Assembly (NCBI GenBank): GCA_037952775.1
Contig: JBANAY010000003.1
Span: 17,050,001-17,114,000, forward strand
Direction of reading: 5' to 3'
Length of the DNA: 64,000 bases
Origin: Clonostachys chloroleuca
Taxonomy: Eukaryota; Ascomycota; Sordariomycetes; Hypocreales; Bionectriaceae
In this document: positions 34,305 to 46,842 of the stretch, in pieces
How positions within the stretch are numbered: position 1 is the stretch's first letter
How the letters are laid out: each line of letters begins with the position of its first letter
Translations under genes and position numbers: made by a program
Notes under the pieces: generated by a model
Seen by the model: the letters and a program-made list of their open reading frames with translations, nothing else
What the model was told of the DNA's origin: nothing
The model's database searches: none

Positions 34305-37066
34305 TCACATCACCGAGCATTCTCGTTCAGGCTGTTCGCCACTCTTTGCTTTATGACCCTTGTCTGACTCTTTCCATCTCGAGTGTCTATGCCCATGCTT
34401 GTGGTTATGGGAATGACGATGTGGTTTCTCGTTGTCAGAAGGTACGTCGGTACCCTGAGCATTATTCTCGGAGCTGACGCGCTCATTGCCATCGTTCGCT
34501 GTAATGTCAAGTACGGTAGGTTCCCCAATTGGCTCCTTGCTGGGTCGCATCATCAATCCAGCCACACGGCTCATTTTACTGACGCGATTCTCCCCCGTTT
34601 GACTCCCTGACCGACTTTTCCCTCCCTTTGAAGCGAATCTGGCTGCCGCACGTGACAGCCGAGACGCTGTAGATTCATCAACAGGGTTCAACAAGGGTGA
34701 GTTGAGGCGGTCAGGGGTGATTGCAGGCGTGACCACTGTGGACTCGGTGAGGTTTATGCTGGGGCGGCGAGACTCATTTTCTGTTGTGTCTGAGTAAGAA
34801 TTTGGTCTCGTGGTATCTGTAGTGTATGTAGTCTCTGTAGCGTCGGTGCTCTCTCGAAATTGAGTGTCTTCGGTGGAGAGGCGTACACTGGGAGGCTCGC
34901 TAGGTGAAGGATTTGGTACTCCTTCGATGATAGTACTTTCAGACAGAAGCTCCGATTGATGTTTTACCGCAGTCTCACCGGAGTAAACAGTTGAAGGTGG
35001 CCTCGAGAGCTCAATACTGGCTCTGAAGTCCTCGTAAGATGGTGGCTCGGGTTCAGTGTTCACCGTGGAGGGACTATCCGCCATGGGAACAACCTGGTAG
35101 AAGAGAAGATAGGGCATCTCTGTCTTCAATGCTTCTTTGATGTCACCCACATAGTTGACACGATGAGCCAAATCCAGATCGTCAAATCGGACCCAAACGG
35201 CTTCTTCGTAATCGGGGGGCGGATCGAAGTCGTGCCTCCTATTGTCCGTGAGCAGTTTAGGAGCCACCCGGGCGAATGAGATGTAATGGCCGCTTTGTAC
35301 AGAGTCTCCACGATGACAAATGACAGATTGGAGCACTAGCTTGTAGTCAGTCTCCAATGCTGGGACCGAGTCGCTGTCCTTGTCAGAGGAACTGTCTGCG
35401 AGCATAAAATGTGGTAGACGGAGACTATCCGGGATATCAATATAGGTGTTGTGCCTCTTCGGCTCCCCGGATTCTGTCATAGTGTATCGTTTGAGACAAA
35501 TTCCGACAACTGGCCGTTGGTCAAAGTTCATAGCAACCTCAATATCGTTCTTTGGCTCGCTACTGGTCACAGCATGCCACGCTATACACGTCGTTAGCTC
35601 TATACCATAAGAAGACGCCGCTCTTCACTTACGAATAAGTCGGAAAAATTGCCAAGCTGGAATAGTGACCGCTTTGATCACAGTCGAGCCCTTGCTCTTG
35701 GCCCGCTGTAAGAACGTTGGATCATCAGTCGTTGTTGGTGGCCCTGAATTGTTGATGAGGACGTTTTGAATAACGCTTGTTGACCGCTGTCGGTTTGTCA
35801 ATTGTCCCTGAACCGGACCGCCTTCCCTAGCAGGCTCCTTTACTGACTCGACGCGTTGCAACGTAATAGTCTCCTCGTTTCCTAAGCTCGGCTGGGTTGA
35901 TGTCTCGGATAGAGCTGGTGGGGTTATGGAGACTGGGGATGACACCACAACAGTTGACGAGGTACCATCATTAGTCGTTACGCGGATCGTATTCCGGTTG
36001 ATAAGCATCCCGCTCTCAGTCTTTTCTTCCAACCCTGACTTCTTCGCTTCTTCGCTATCTCTTAGGACATCCACCCTGGCATTGAAGTACTCTTCCAGAC
36101 AGTCCTCCAGTCTGATGCCGCGCCCGTCAGTGTCAGGAGGGATGGCTAGATTGAGCAATCGCTCGAATACGACTTTGTGATCGTCATCATCCCTCCTTCC
36201 ATGGTGAAATAAATCCACCTGTAATGAAAGGAGAGGAAGCTGGAGCGTTTCTGTGATGAATGCAAATGCTTCGGAGGTATCCTGCTGTTCAAGCTCTCTG
36301 GCGTCTGACCACCCACATTCTGCCAGTGATTCTTGTATGATTTGCATCTAAAAATTGTAAGCAACATTTCGGTAAGTATGAAACCTTGGAAACATACCAT
36401 ATCCGTCCGAATGAGTTTTCCAGAACGCAGCATGTTCACCCAGATTCGAAGAAGGTTGACCAATTTATGCCTGCTATCTTCCGGAGGAAAATTGTTTTTC
36501 AAAACACACTCGAATGCGTCCATCTTGGCGAACATGGCGAAAAGTAGGGAATCAAGATAGCAGGTAACATTTCCTCGGTTCTCAGCGCCTACCATTTCAA
36601 CATGAGGATCGTATGGAACGATTGTTCCTTTGTATGCCTTCTGCTCTATTTGAATGAATTCGACCGTTTTGTCTACGTCTCCATCGGCGAATCTCGTGGC
36701 CAGGATGGCCTTTATGTGATCGGGGGTTATGTATGCCGTTCCGGCTTCTTCGAGCTTGTCTTGTATCTCCTTGACCTGCAATTCGTTAGAGGAAGGCTGG
36801 TACTTGGATGAATTTAAGAGCGCGCTAACCTTGTCAGCTGCAGGCTCTTCCTTCGCTTGGCCATTTTTGCCTTGATTGTTGTTTTTCCAGAGAGATCGAA
36901 ACGTTTCAGAGGTTGATGTACGAGGCTAATTGGTTGCATTAGTACAGCACAGAAGCTCCGCGATACAGCGGAAACATACCTTGCCTCCAGGCGGAGCTGA
37001 TTTGCTTCGTTGGTGTGGATTGTTCTTGTCACGAAGACTGAGAAATTTGCGTGGAAATTCCTTCAT
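34305..37066 (-). CDS. Ubiquitin-specific protease (USP/UCH) with C-terminal CaaX motif
   Basis: Cysteine protease that removes ubiquitin from substrates. Five exons: 37066-36980, 36925-36830, 36775-36398, 36347-35633, 35581-34305; introns 50-54 nt; 850 aa, all junctions in frame. The Cys box GNVTCYLDSLLFAMF gives the nucleophile at about residue 133. The QQDTSEAFAFI block follows, then the His box SVQSGHYISFARV (His about 524) and the VWVRFDDLDL segment carrying the acid. About 150 residues of Ser/Thr-rich insert interrupt the catalytic core. The C-terminal third is low-complexity and ends with a His-rich stretch (HRHSHNHKHGHRHSRW), a charged spacer and the four residues CSVM. CSVM fits CaaX, with Met favouring farnesylation, so membrane attachment is predicted. 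The protease family is firm; no ortholog name is assigned. Confidence 0.9.
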
Positions 37067-38860
37067 CTTCACACTCTTCCTCAACCGCTAGGGGACTGCG
37101 CTGCGTATTATGAGACGAAAAGTGGTGCGTCGGTCGTGGTTTCGGGGGTATCAAGTGATGTTTTTGGGCTGGGGAAGGCCGTTTTGATTTTGGTCAATCG
37201 CTTTTCAGGTCCCCGACATTCTCAAGACAAGGCGTAAGCGACCAGTTGTTGGCCGCTCGGCCGGTCGATCGAGGGTGCGCGACGTAAAAGTCTGGTGCTA
37301 AGTGAACTCGTTGGGCGGGAAGCCGTCGCTTAGAGGCGGGTAGGAGGTGTGGAGGGTGGACGGACTGTAGGAGGGGTCGAGTCGTGGTGGGTGGATGGCT
37401 TGCGACGAGACGAACCGTTTGGAAAAGACAGGCCAAGGAGCGATAATTCAACAAGAAACGGACTGTTCACAAAAGAGACGAATGGTAGAAACAAGAAAAG
37501 ACGCGCTGCCTCTCACAGTATTGAGAGCCGGGTATCATAAGACTGAAGGAGGAGAACGAGAAGTGAGGAGGAGCTGGATGCGCCGCTGAGGCTCGGCAGA
37601 CGGCCCTATTAGACCATTAAATTGGTGGCGGACCCTGGAAATCGTGTTGCCTCTGCGGGCAGGCTTTAAGAGCCGAATAAGAGTTGCCTGCCCTGTACCT
37701 TGATGCAACTCTCTTATTTTGGGGCGGAGGCTCCATTTTGGTCCGCATTTATATTTGGACATGTACCTGACATGTACACGGTACGTACCTCGCGGGATCT
37801 TGAAGCGTCCGGACGGGGCCAGCTAAGGACACTTTCCCATGGCATCAACTCTAATCATTCAGGCACTGGACCAACCAAAACATTACCTAATTGCACGGCA
37901 TCTAATGTGCTGCACTGCGAGGCGTGGGCGTTTCCATGGTATCACGATTGAGCCATGGCGTGGGGCAAAGGGTCCTCGACGATCGTTGTCCCGCAAAAGG
38001 CATGCCTAGAGTGTGACCCTTGGAAGCACGGTACGGGAGTACGTTATGCACAGACAATCCTTTGACTCTAACTCTGGTAGCCTGTCTAAGGCCGACGCCG
38101 GGTTGCCGCCCAGAGTTCCCATTATAGCATAGTTCCCCGGGCTGAGAGGGCTGATTTCGAAGCGTGCTTGGTGTCTCGGCAGCATGCGTCGTCAGCTGAT
38201 TGGTCACCAGCCGGCAGCCATTGACTCGAAATCTGCCTCCAACATCTTGAGTGCGTGGCTCACGTATACACTGGTGGGTAGGACCCTTTGTCCTTTCCGC
38301 ACCGAGTCGCTATACCTGGCTTGGGACTTGGGATAGGAAGGCCCGAAATATAAGCTCAACTGCCTCTGCTAGAACTTGTTGGAAAAAAACAAATCGTCAC
38401 AAAAACATGTAAGACCTTAAGACACCTATGAGCTGATGTATCTAGCCACAGGACCAACCGCCATAGAAGCAGTTAATGTGGCGCATGAACTTCGTTTATT
38501 CGTATTCGTCTTACCATCGCAGCTGAATAACCAGTGAGAAGACACAGCGTCACCAGAGCGATAGAAACTTCACTATTATGCATGGAAGATGTGCATGGGC
38601 CTCCTTCCTTGGACTTTGAGTATCTTGGAGCAGTGAAGGCCCATGAGATGCCTACTGTGAAGCGACTTCGAGTATCTACCAGGTAGGCAGGTACCTCTAG
38701 AAACTGGTTGGGGTGGCACCAGCACAGCGGGAAAAGCACGGACCACCTAACGCACGTGACGATAGTGCCAGTTCGCGAATTGGGCAAGCTTCGAAATTTG
38801 ATATCCAAGGCCGTCTTGAAGGCCGATTTTCCAAGCCAATCAGACAAATATATCTTCACC
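37067..38860. other. Divergent promoter region, deubiquitinase gene / uL5m
   Basis: About 1.8 kb. Frames on both strands overlap one another and carry no family motif. A repeated ACATGTAC sequence occurs near 37758-37776. No RNA gene recognised. Confidence 0.5.
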
Positions 38861-40029
38861 ATGGCCGGGGCTCGCGAGGGGACTCGCATGGCGAGTTCTC
38901 TTCTCAGAAGACAATTGACTTCACCTCTAGCTCCTTCTTGCGCCAGGAGATTTGCATCAACGAAACCCGACGCCTTGTCTGATCTTGACCAAGCATCCTC
39001 ATTTTCGACACCTCAGCCCGATAAAGCGCAATTGGAGGCATGGAGTATGTCCAATTCCGAAGGTACAAAGGGAAAGCAGCTTCCAGGCAACCGGTAAAGA
39101 CGATTTATACCTCTAGGTTGCAGTTGCATTACTGACAAACCACTTTCTCAGATACCAATATCATCCCCCCAAGTACTACCGCGGCCCTCTTCATCCTGTT
39201 CAGATGCCCGCTCCCTCCGATCCCACGGCTCGAGATTTCAAACCCGGACCCTTCAACGTCCCTCGGCTTAGACATACGTACGATGGCACAATTGCGCCTG
39301 ATATCCTTACCCTAACCTACCAGCACAAGGTTCCTGGAGAGGAGGCGGTTGAGTCAAAAAAAGGCGAGCTCAGGGAATGGGATGGCTCCTCGCCGTACCA
39401 CAAGAACCGTCCTCGGAGAGGACCCCGAGGCGGAGGTTCATCCCGATTGGGCCTCCTGGAGCGGGACATCGACTTCAACAACATCCCGGAGATTACGGCA
39501 GTGACAGTCAATTCTTATGCCCCGCTGGCGGCTGAGAACAAGGAGTATCTGCAAGTAGCACGATCTGTTGTCCAGGCTATCACGGGGGAATTCCCCGAGA
39601 CCACGACAGTCAAGCACCACGTTATGCCGTGGGGTGTGAAGAAGGGTGACAAGACTGGAGCCAAGGTCACCTTGACTGGAAATGCAGCCTACGAGTTTGT
39701 TGACAAGCTCGTAACCCTGGTGCTGCCCAAAATCAAGGATTGGCCTGGTGTCAAGGCCAGCAGCGGCGACAGCGCTGGCAATATCGCTTTTGGCATGGAA
39801 CCAGAGTGGATGTCATACTTCCCAGAGATGGAATACAACTTTTCTGTAAGGCCCCTCAACAGTAATGACACTGTATGAATACTGTATTACTAACACCTGA
39901 AAGATGTACCCCAACAAGCTGATTCCAGGCTGCCACATTTTCATTCACACCACCGGCACATCTGATCGCCATGGGCGGCTGTTGATGGAAGCTCTTGGCT
40001 TCCCCTTCTATGGAAAGGCCACACACTAG
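38861..40029 (+). CDS. mrpl7: Mitochondrial large-subunit ribosomal protein uL5m (MRPL7)
   Basis: uL5 sits at the central protuberance of the large ribosomal subunit. Three exons, 38861-39093, 39152-39845 and 39904-40029 (58-nt introns), give 350 aa. The Arg/Ser-rich N-terminus (MASSLLRRQLTSPLAPSCARRFAS) looks like a mitochondrial presequence. Fungal-specific N-terminal extension follows. The L5 core includes GVKKGDKTGAKVTLTG, LVLPKIKDWPGVKASSGDS and IAFGMEPEWMSYFPEMEYN. The last exon supplies MYPNKLIPGCHIFIHTTG and the L5 C-terminal SDRHGRLLMEALGFPF. Start: first Met after an in-frame upstream stretch that lacks family character; a second Met nine residues on (MASSLL) is equally possible. 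Convergent with fes1. Confidence 0.9.
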
Positions 40030-40306
40030 AAGACATTTGGGAACAATGATTCTGGTTGTGTCATTAGGGTCTCTACGTGAGACTATTGTGCATGTAAAAA
40101 CAAACAATATAGATGTATACAAGTTGTATAATAAGACTCTATCCTTGCCTACTTAGAGCCGTAACCTGACTCTTTCTGTCTCCTTTTTCCCGTACCGTTT
40201 GATAGACCCCCCAGCCCTTCCATGTGTGCTCCTTGTGTCAGAAGAACGCCCAAACTCCTACAAATGATCATAACTTCTCATTAACTCGTCGAAACAAATG
40301 CCATGC

Positions 40307-40957
40307 CTATGCTGAGGACGCCTTGGCCTTTGCTCGAAGGTCGCCCATAATATCATCAATGGCTTCCATGTTGGTCGCATCAGTCTTGTCCGTAGCTCGC
40401 CCGCCCTTGTTCAGCTCATCGGCGAACACATCCATGGCTGGCTGATAGTTCCTGACGGCTGAGCTGAGAGCATAGATGGCTTTTCTTCGGACATCCTCGG
40501 GGTGCTCCTCCTTGACCGCCAGCTCAACCAGTGACGGGATGCCTCCCATGGCCAGCAGCTTCTCCTGGGTCTTGACGTTGTTCTGCACAGCTGTGCCAAT
40601 GCACCATGCGGCCATCTTGCGGATTTCGCCCTCCTCATGCTTGAGCTGCTCGAGCAGCGGCGTCCAGAGGCCCATGTTGGCGATGTTGTTCGCATTGTCG
40701 AGCGACTCGATGAGCTGCTCGAAATTGTCGAATGCGATGAGCTTGTCCTCAACGCTGACGTCGGCGGATGTGATGATCTCCATGGATGCTTTCATCAGGT
40801 CAGCCTCGGAAGGGCCGCCCATGAGGGCGGCCATGACATCGGGTGTGAGATCTGTATGAGGCCTCGTTGCTGGTGCTCCGGCAGCGGGGTCACTCTGGGC
40901 GTTCTCAGTGTTTTCGATACTCCATTTGAGGAGATCATTTAATCGTTTGTCGCCCAT
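40307..40957 (-). CDS. fes1: Hsp70 nucleotide exchange factor Fes1
   Basis: Cytosolic armadillo-repeat exchange factor that releases ADP from Hsp70 and helps clear misfolded proteins. Intronless, 216 aa, the usual length. The N-terminus MGDKRLNDLLKWSIENT is the family signature; the armadillo block covers about residues 70-180 (EQLIESLDNANNIANMGLW, GEIRKMAAWCIGTAVQNN, DVRRKAIYALSSAVRNYQPA). The Ala/Lys-rich C-terminus (LRAKAKASSA) is typical of filamentous fungi. Hsp70 release-domain details lie in the short N-terminal region. A four-unit heat-shock element sits 163-180 bp upstream, so Hsf1 control is likely. Confidence 0.95.
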   Translation of the reverse strand: MGDKRLNDLLKWSIENTENAQSDPAAGAPATRPHTDLTPDVMAALMGGPSEADLMKASMEIITSADVSVEDKLIAFDNFEQLIESLDNANNIANMGLWTPLLEQLKHEEGEIRKMAAWCIGTAVQNNVKTQEKLLAMGGIPSLVELAVKEEHPEDVRRKAIYALSSAVRNYQPAMDVFADELNKGGRATDKTDATNMEAIDDIMGDLRAKAKASSA

Positions 40958-43659
40958 TATTGCGAATTAAGATAAAGAGAATTTGTTGAATGAAAAATTA
41001 TGAGGTACTTTTGGTGTGAGAGAGATCTTGATCATGAAGGGAAGATGATGTTTTGATATCTGTTTTTTTATTCACCTATGAGGCTGCCCAATTTTTTTCT
41101 TTGTGCTTGGATATGCTCTTTCTGGAAGTTTCAAGAACAATCTACCCCACAATTAACGAGCTACCTCAGGTCAGCACAGACCGACGGGTCGTGGGAGGAT
41201 TTCCCTCCCGTGCGGTGCAAGCTGGGCTCTCCGTGGACGTGCTCCCAAAATAATCAGATTTACCAGCGATATGAGCTGGCTGCTAAGATGCTTGTGAACA
41301 GATCATAGGCCGAGACATCTGAACGACTGTCGGGCCAGACCCGCGGAAGCTCCCCAGAATGCTTACCTCAGGACCAGCTAGTGGGATGTAATCGGATAAT
41401 CGACATTTAAAAGAATTGGAACAAGAGGCGAAAAAATTCTGCCCCACCGACATTGCCCCTCGACGCCGCTTTAACAGCTGGTCTGGCTGGCTGACCCCTC
41501 CAAGTAGGGCTTTGTACTCGCTACTGTCTGTTTCGAGCGGCGCGATGGCCGCATCATCTACAAAGGATGGTGGGTGCAACCGCAGTCGTGGTGGTGAAGT
41601 GCGAGATGCACCCAATTGATGCGTTCTCGGCCCCAAACAAGGAAATCGGTACAGAGCAACGAGCCTACTTATCTCGCCAAGATCTAATTAGGTTAGATGA
41701 ATAATGACCAGTCCCCAGTGGCAAGGTATAGTGCATAGGCAGGGGGCGGGGAGTTTGTTGGGGACACATGTCATTTAGAACCCATCTACATACGGCGGAA
41801 TTCCACCAGAGTCCCCGGTTGGCTGCTCGTGAGGGTGGCCCCGAGAGAGTGGATGTGGATGATGCTGACCGCGACATTGACGAGGCTGGTGGTTGTGCTG
41901 GTAGCCTTGCGTATGCGCCGTACTCGCGTAGGGGGTGTAGGTGGGTGGGCAGGATGAGACGGGCATTGCAAAGGGCAGGATGACTTACACGGCCACATGG
42001 ATAGGCATGTGCGCATGAATGTATGCGGGCTGGAAGAGGCGGATAGGTATGCTCTCCAATCCTCTGTCGAGCTCGTCCAGCCACGCGCAGGCACTTTTGT
42101 CCCACAGGGCGAGCAAGGACAGTTCGCTAACGCCTGTGGACTGGAGGAGCTAATTTGACTGGCTCCAAGGGTCCTGGATCTCGTCGAGCTGGGCACGGTA
42201 CACGGCCGAGACGCGAACGAGAGGGCGGTCGGCGGTGCTACCTACTCGTTTGGGGGAGCTTCGCTCTCGGGAAGAAGCTTTCAGGATGCCAAATTAATCG
42301 TCCTATATCGCCAGATATTAATGTCGATAGGCAGGTACTGTCCATATACAGACTCCTCCCCCCGACATGCGCCCCTATTTTTAGCATATCCATACCAAAA
42401 TATTACTTTAATTCATCTCTTCATCTCTTCACCGAACTTACTAACGTGCAGATGGTGCTGGGAGTTGCCCACAGCAGCCCATGACCGCTCTTGCCCCATC
42501 CGACAAGGCATCCATCTTCACATTGGTTCCTGCCTGCTTAAATTTCCTGCCTGGTACTTGGGTCGGCTCCGAGTGCTTCTTGAAAAGGGGGCACGCCAGC
42601 AGCAATGCCCAGCGCGGGCATTGGCTTAAGGTACTTAGGTATATTTAGGTAGCGTCACGTAGCCGGGCGAGTGAAGGCATCTACATAGTATGCGCCTGGC
42701 TGATTATTCGATCAGCTGGCAGCTCCGCGTGCTGGAAGCTGTCGTGGAAGGAGGTGCTATAAATCGGGGCCTAGACGAATCGACCGAGCAGAGTGGAACC
42801 TTCGCCAGCAGGTAGCAGTAGATTACCCATAGGCAGCTACTTACTGGCACCCCGTAGGCCCTTGCCATGGGGGACGCAGCTTATCAGAATTAGGTACCGA
42901 CTTGGCATCGTGAAGGCAGCACACGACGGTCTCTGGTCCTCCGCGCAGTCGTGGAAGTGGCGGAACTACACTGGCGCGAGTAAGCTGGATTGCGTGCGTG
43001 CTGACGTGCACCACGCCCAAGAACGCAACGGGCGGGCAGAGCAAGAGGGCGTCCAGCAGGTTCCAGTCCAGGCAGTCATATTCGGCCCCTTCCTGCCTCC
43101 GATAGCCCACCGTATTTAATTGGGCGGAGGGAAAGGAGGCTATGGTGCCGACGGTGCTGAATCGGCTCCAGCATATAACTCCCAGCCACCACCACAAGCC
43201 AATCAGCTTAAAGCAGCAAGCAGTTGCCCCCGGTTTTTCTGCCACGATTTTTACTCAGACACAACCACGCTGCTGTACCAGCCCAGTTACGTAGGCGGTG
43301 TCTTCCTTGGGTACTTGGCCGGCTGGGTCCTTTTGGGCTGCTGTGGTCTGTGGTCTCTGGTCTTAGTGGTCCACCTCAGCACTTCGCCCGCAAGCTGGCC
43401 GCCCACAACTTTCTCGTGACGACGGCTCATCAGCGACACTTCCCTCCTTTCCCCCCTCCACATCCACTTCGTTGCTCTAGCCAACCTTCCCCCATTCTCT
43501 CGACCTTGAGTTTACACTCAGTTCGACCATCCTCATCCGCTGCTAGCTCTTGAGATCGTTGTATCCCTCGAGCTTTCTTTTTTCTCTTTTACGTCTCGTC
43601 ATTTTCTTCACTCCCCCGTCTCTTTTACCACAACTCCGTTTTCCACCTAATCAGCAGCC
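40958..43659. other. Divergent promoter region, fes1 / actin
   Basis: About 2.7 kb. Near fes1 it holds the heat-shock element at 41120-41137. Near actin (about 43437-43655) the plus strand is a long CT-rich tract, the usual leader of strongly expressed fungal genes. Frames between 41665 and 43250 lack family features. Confidence 0.6.
41120..41137 (-). promoter_or_regulatory. Heat-shock element upstream of fes1
   Basis: TTCTGGAAGTTTCAAGAA: four consecutive perfect units TTCnnGAAnnTTCnnGAA, the canonical Hsf1 site (three suffice). It lies 163-180 bp upstream of the fes1 start codon and about 2.5 kb from actin, so it most likely serves fes1. Fes1 induction by heat shock is known in yeast. Binding here is inferred. 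Confidence 0.75.
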
Positions 43660-45301
43660 ATGGAGGGTACGTCGTCGCCGCCGGTTCCCCTATCGCGCCT
43701 GAGGCATTAGGACCTCTGAGCATCGCGCGATAGAACCTTGAGATTCTTGCTAACCGTTCTCCCGTTTGTAGAAGAAGTTGCCGCCCTCGTCATCGACAAT
43801 GGGTAAGCATGCCACCCGTCTCACCGACATCACTGCGCGGGCGCTGGGAGGTCTCGACGGGGACCAATCCAATGGCGCGTCGACCATCCTTCCAGGCTAC
43901 CGCCCTCCCTACACTGTGAGCATCGTGAGATAGAACAAGAGGTCTGACTTGATGGTAGTTCGGGTATGTGCAAGGCCGGTTTCGCCGGTGATGATGCTCC
44001 TCGAGCTGTTTTCCGTGAGTACCCCACTTTGATGCCCCTTGCGCTGCCAGCACAATCGCCATGCTGGCCAGAGATTATGTTGATGATTGTGACTGACCTC
44101 TCTTGCCAGCCTCCATTGTCGGTCGTCCCCGTCACCATGGGTAAGTTGGAAATTCCGAATTGACCAGAGCGACCCCTTATCGGGGGAGCTTCCGTAGCTG
44201 AGAGCATTGAGCCTAACCTGTTTGGCAGTATCATGATTGGTATGGGCCAGAAGGACTCCTACGTCGGTGACGAGGCTCAGTCTAAGCGTGGTATCCTGAC
44301 TCTCCGCTACCCCATTGAGCACGGTGTTGTCACCAACTGGGACGACATGGAGAAGATCTGGCATCACACTTTCTACAACGAGCTGCGTGTTGCTCCTGAG
44401 GAGCACCCCGTCCTGCTCACTGAGGCCCCCATCAACCCCAAGTCCAACCGTGAGAAGATGACCCAGATCGTCTTCGAGACCTTCAACGCCCCCGCCTTCT
44501 ACGTCTCTATCCAGGCCGTCCTGTCTCTGTACGCTTCCGGTCGTACCACAGGTATCGTTCTGGATTCCGGTGATGGTGTCACTCACGTTGTCCCTATTTA
44601 CGAAGGTTTCGCCCTTCCCCACGCTATTGCCCGTGTCGATATGGCTGGTCGTGATCTTACCGACTACCTCATGAAGATCCTGGCTGAGCGCGGTTACACC
44701 TTCTCCACTACTGCCGAGCGTGAAATCGTCCGTGACATCAAGGAGAAGCTCTGCTACGTCGCCCTCGACTTCGAGCAGGAGATCCAGACTGCTGCCCAGA
44801 GCTCAAGCTTGGAGAAGTCCTACGAGCTTCCCGACGGTCAGGTCATCACCATTGGCAACGAGCGATTCCGTGCTCCTGAGGCTCTCTTCCAGCCTTCTGT
44901 CCTGGGTCTTGAGAGCGGTGGTATCCACGTCACCACTTTCAACTCCATCATGAAGTGCGATGTCGATGTCCGAAAGGATCTCTACCTGAACATTGTCATG
45001 GTGAGTCTCACGCAGCGATTCCTTCTTTACTTTGGTGGTGGTTCGTAATAAGCTAACCAATTGTCAACAGTCTGGTGGTACCACCATGTACCCCGGTCTC
45101 TCCGACCGTATGCAGAAGGAGATCACCTCTCTTGCTCCTTCTTCCATGAAGGTCAAGATTGTTGCTCCTCCCGAGCGAAAGTACTCCGTCTGGATCGGTG
45201 GTTCCATTCTGGCTTCTCTGTCTACCTTCCAGCAAATGTGGATCTCCAAGCAGGAGTACGACGAGAGCGGCCCCAGCATCGTCCACCGCAAGTGCTTCTA
45301 A
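43660..45301 (+). CDS. act1: Actin
   Basis: Cytoskeletal actin, 375 aa exactly as in other fungi. Six exons: 43660-43666, 43772-43802, 43959-44014, 44110-44140, 44229-45000 and 45071-45301. The first exon has only seven coding bases (ATGGAGG); five introns cluster mainly in the 5' third, a common layout for filamentous-ascomycete actin. N-terminus [20 protein letters not shown]; phosphate-binding loops DNGSGM and [20 protein letters not shown]-terminus IVHRKCF. A CT-rich leader precedes the start. Coding sequence shows strong C-ending codon preference. It converges on the GGQ-domain gene. Confidence 0.98.
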
Positions 45302-45758
45302 GCGATACAGCACCGCCCAAAACGAACCAATCCACCCTCCGCACAGGGATGCCAATATCACAAAGGTGGCTGCTGCCTTTGCAAGGAATGGTGGGCTGCG
45401 CGCGTGTCACAAACGAGTCTCATATTTACGAAAAGTTTTTGAAATGGTCACGGGAGTGGGCGTTGCCTTTTCTCAGAAAAGATATGATGGCCACCATGTT
45501 GTAGTCGGATGCGTTATGCGGGCCCCTAGGAGGTTAGAAGCTGGGTTGATTATACAATTACTTTGCATTCCGTGCTAGACCCGTCGAATGGAAGATGAAC
45601 GTGATGAAGCAAGTTTGAAACAAAATTGTCTTTTAGAAGAGTGCAGCAGTCAAATAATTGTGTGTTTTATATATGTACAAAGTCTACTTCTCAGATGTGA
45701 CGTAGATCGAAAGGGAAGCCTATATCCTCGTGGTCATGGTGGTTTGGTATTGTCTAGA
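45302..45758. other. Convergent 3' flanks, actin and GGQ-domain gene
   Basis: About 0.46 kb, AT-rich, without a recognisable gene. Confidence 0.5.
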
Positions 45759-46383
45759 TCATGGTGCCTTTGATTTGGAACTTATGGTATCACCTGCATC
45801 GATGTTGAAGTGGCCTGGCTTTTGCTCCTCGCTTCCATCAAGTTCGCCTGGTGCATCGGTAGAGGCCGCGCCAGTAGACTCTTCCTCAAGCTTTTTATAT
45901 TTACGTCGTTTCTTCTTGTCCGCACTCGCCGCTTTCTTCTGTTTAATTTCGCCAACCCGAGCAGAGCGACTCTGATCGCCATTGAGTAAATCGTCGATCT
46001 TTTGGGCCAGAATCTCGCGCGCTTGTTTTCGATTCTGATCGCGGGATCTCGTAGCTTGTGACTTTACGACTATACCGGTCGGGATGTGTTTGAGTTGGAC
46101 GGCGGAATTGGTTTTGTTCTACACACGTGCAAGTACAGATTAGCTAGTGCCGTTGCTTCGACAGCTTGTGAGAGGCAGAACGTACAATCTTTTGCCCACC
46201 CGGGCCGCTGCCTTTGAGGTAAGACTCCTCAATCTCTGATTCAGGAGGCGGCTTTGGCCGCGGGGGCAGGCTCTTCGCGCGAGCCACCAAGGCCACATGG
46301 AAAGGCCTCGCGAGGGCGGTCCCGGTGGAGGGCAGCCTAGCCAGGTGGCATTGCGTGCGCCGCGACAGTAACGACAGGGCCAT
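45759..46383 (-). CDS. Mitochondrial RF-1/GGQ domain protein (Pth4/MTRFR-like)
   Basis: Small class-I release-factor-like protein thought to hydrolyse peptidyl-tRNA on stalled mitochondrial ribosomes. Two exons, 46383-46186 and 46118-45759, across a 67-nt GTACGT...TAG intron, give 185 aa. The N-terminus ([19 protein letters not shown]) is Arg/Ser/Leu-rich, a likely presequence. The catalytic loop [19 protein letters not shown] has GGQ at about residues 62-64; the intron falls two codons after it. [19 protein letters not shown] is the conserved helix. A Lys/Arg-rich tail suits rRNA contact. No codon-recognition domain, as in Pth4/YOL114C and human MTRFR; which of these subfamilies it belongs to is not settled. 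Divergent from the SPT small-subunit gene. Confidence 0.87.
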
Positions 46384-46842
46384 GATGGCATACTATGTCG
46401 GGGCTTACTTGCTCTAGCACAGTCTCATCGCATTGAACTTGGGGTTACGCTGCCATCCTTTGGGGACGATAACGGCCGAGGTGCGCTTTCCGGGAGCGTG
46501 GGTGGACGGATAGATCGTCGGACAGTGCTAAAACACCGGCCGGCAGGGGGTTATTTTAGCGTGTCAGACCTGTTACGGGACCTGTGACACAACCCAATTG
46601 ATATTACTACCCGCCCGTTTTCCCTATCCTTAGCAAACTGCAATTAAAACATTTCTGTAATAACATCAGCATTTCCATCCCCTTTACTTACCCTTCAATC
46701 ACGCGCCCAGTCCACCCACCTGGGACTCACTTCTCGACACTTGTTTCTACGCATCAACAGAGACGTCCCGCCGCTTCTGGTACTATCCTTCATCGAAGAA
46801 ACTGCACGGCCTCCGAATTGGCCGCGAAGAACATATCCAACA
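46384..46842. other. Divergent promoter, GGQ-domain gene / SPT small subunit
   Basis: A 459-bp shared upstream region. No coding signal stands out; a pyrimidine-rich segment lies near 46670-46745. Confidence 0.5.

Noticed and set aside
45053..45361. Minus-strand frame opposite the last actin exon
   Set aside because: Shadow of actin coding sequence on the other strand.
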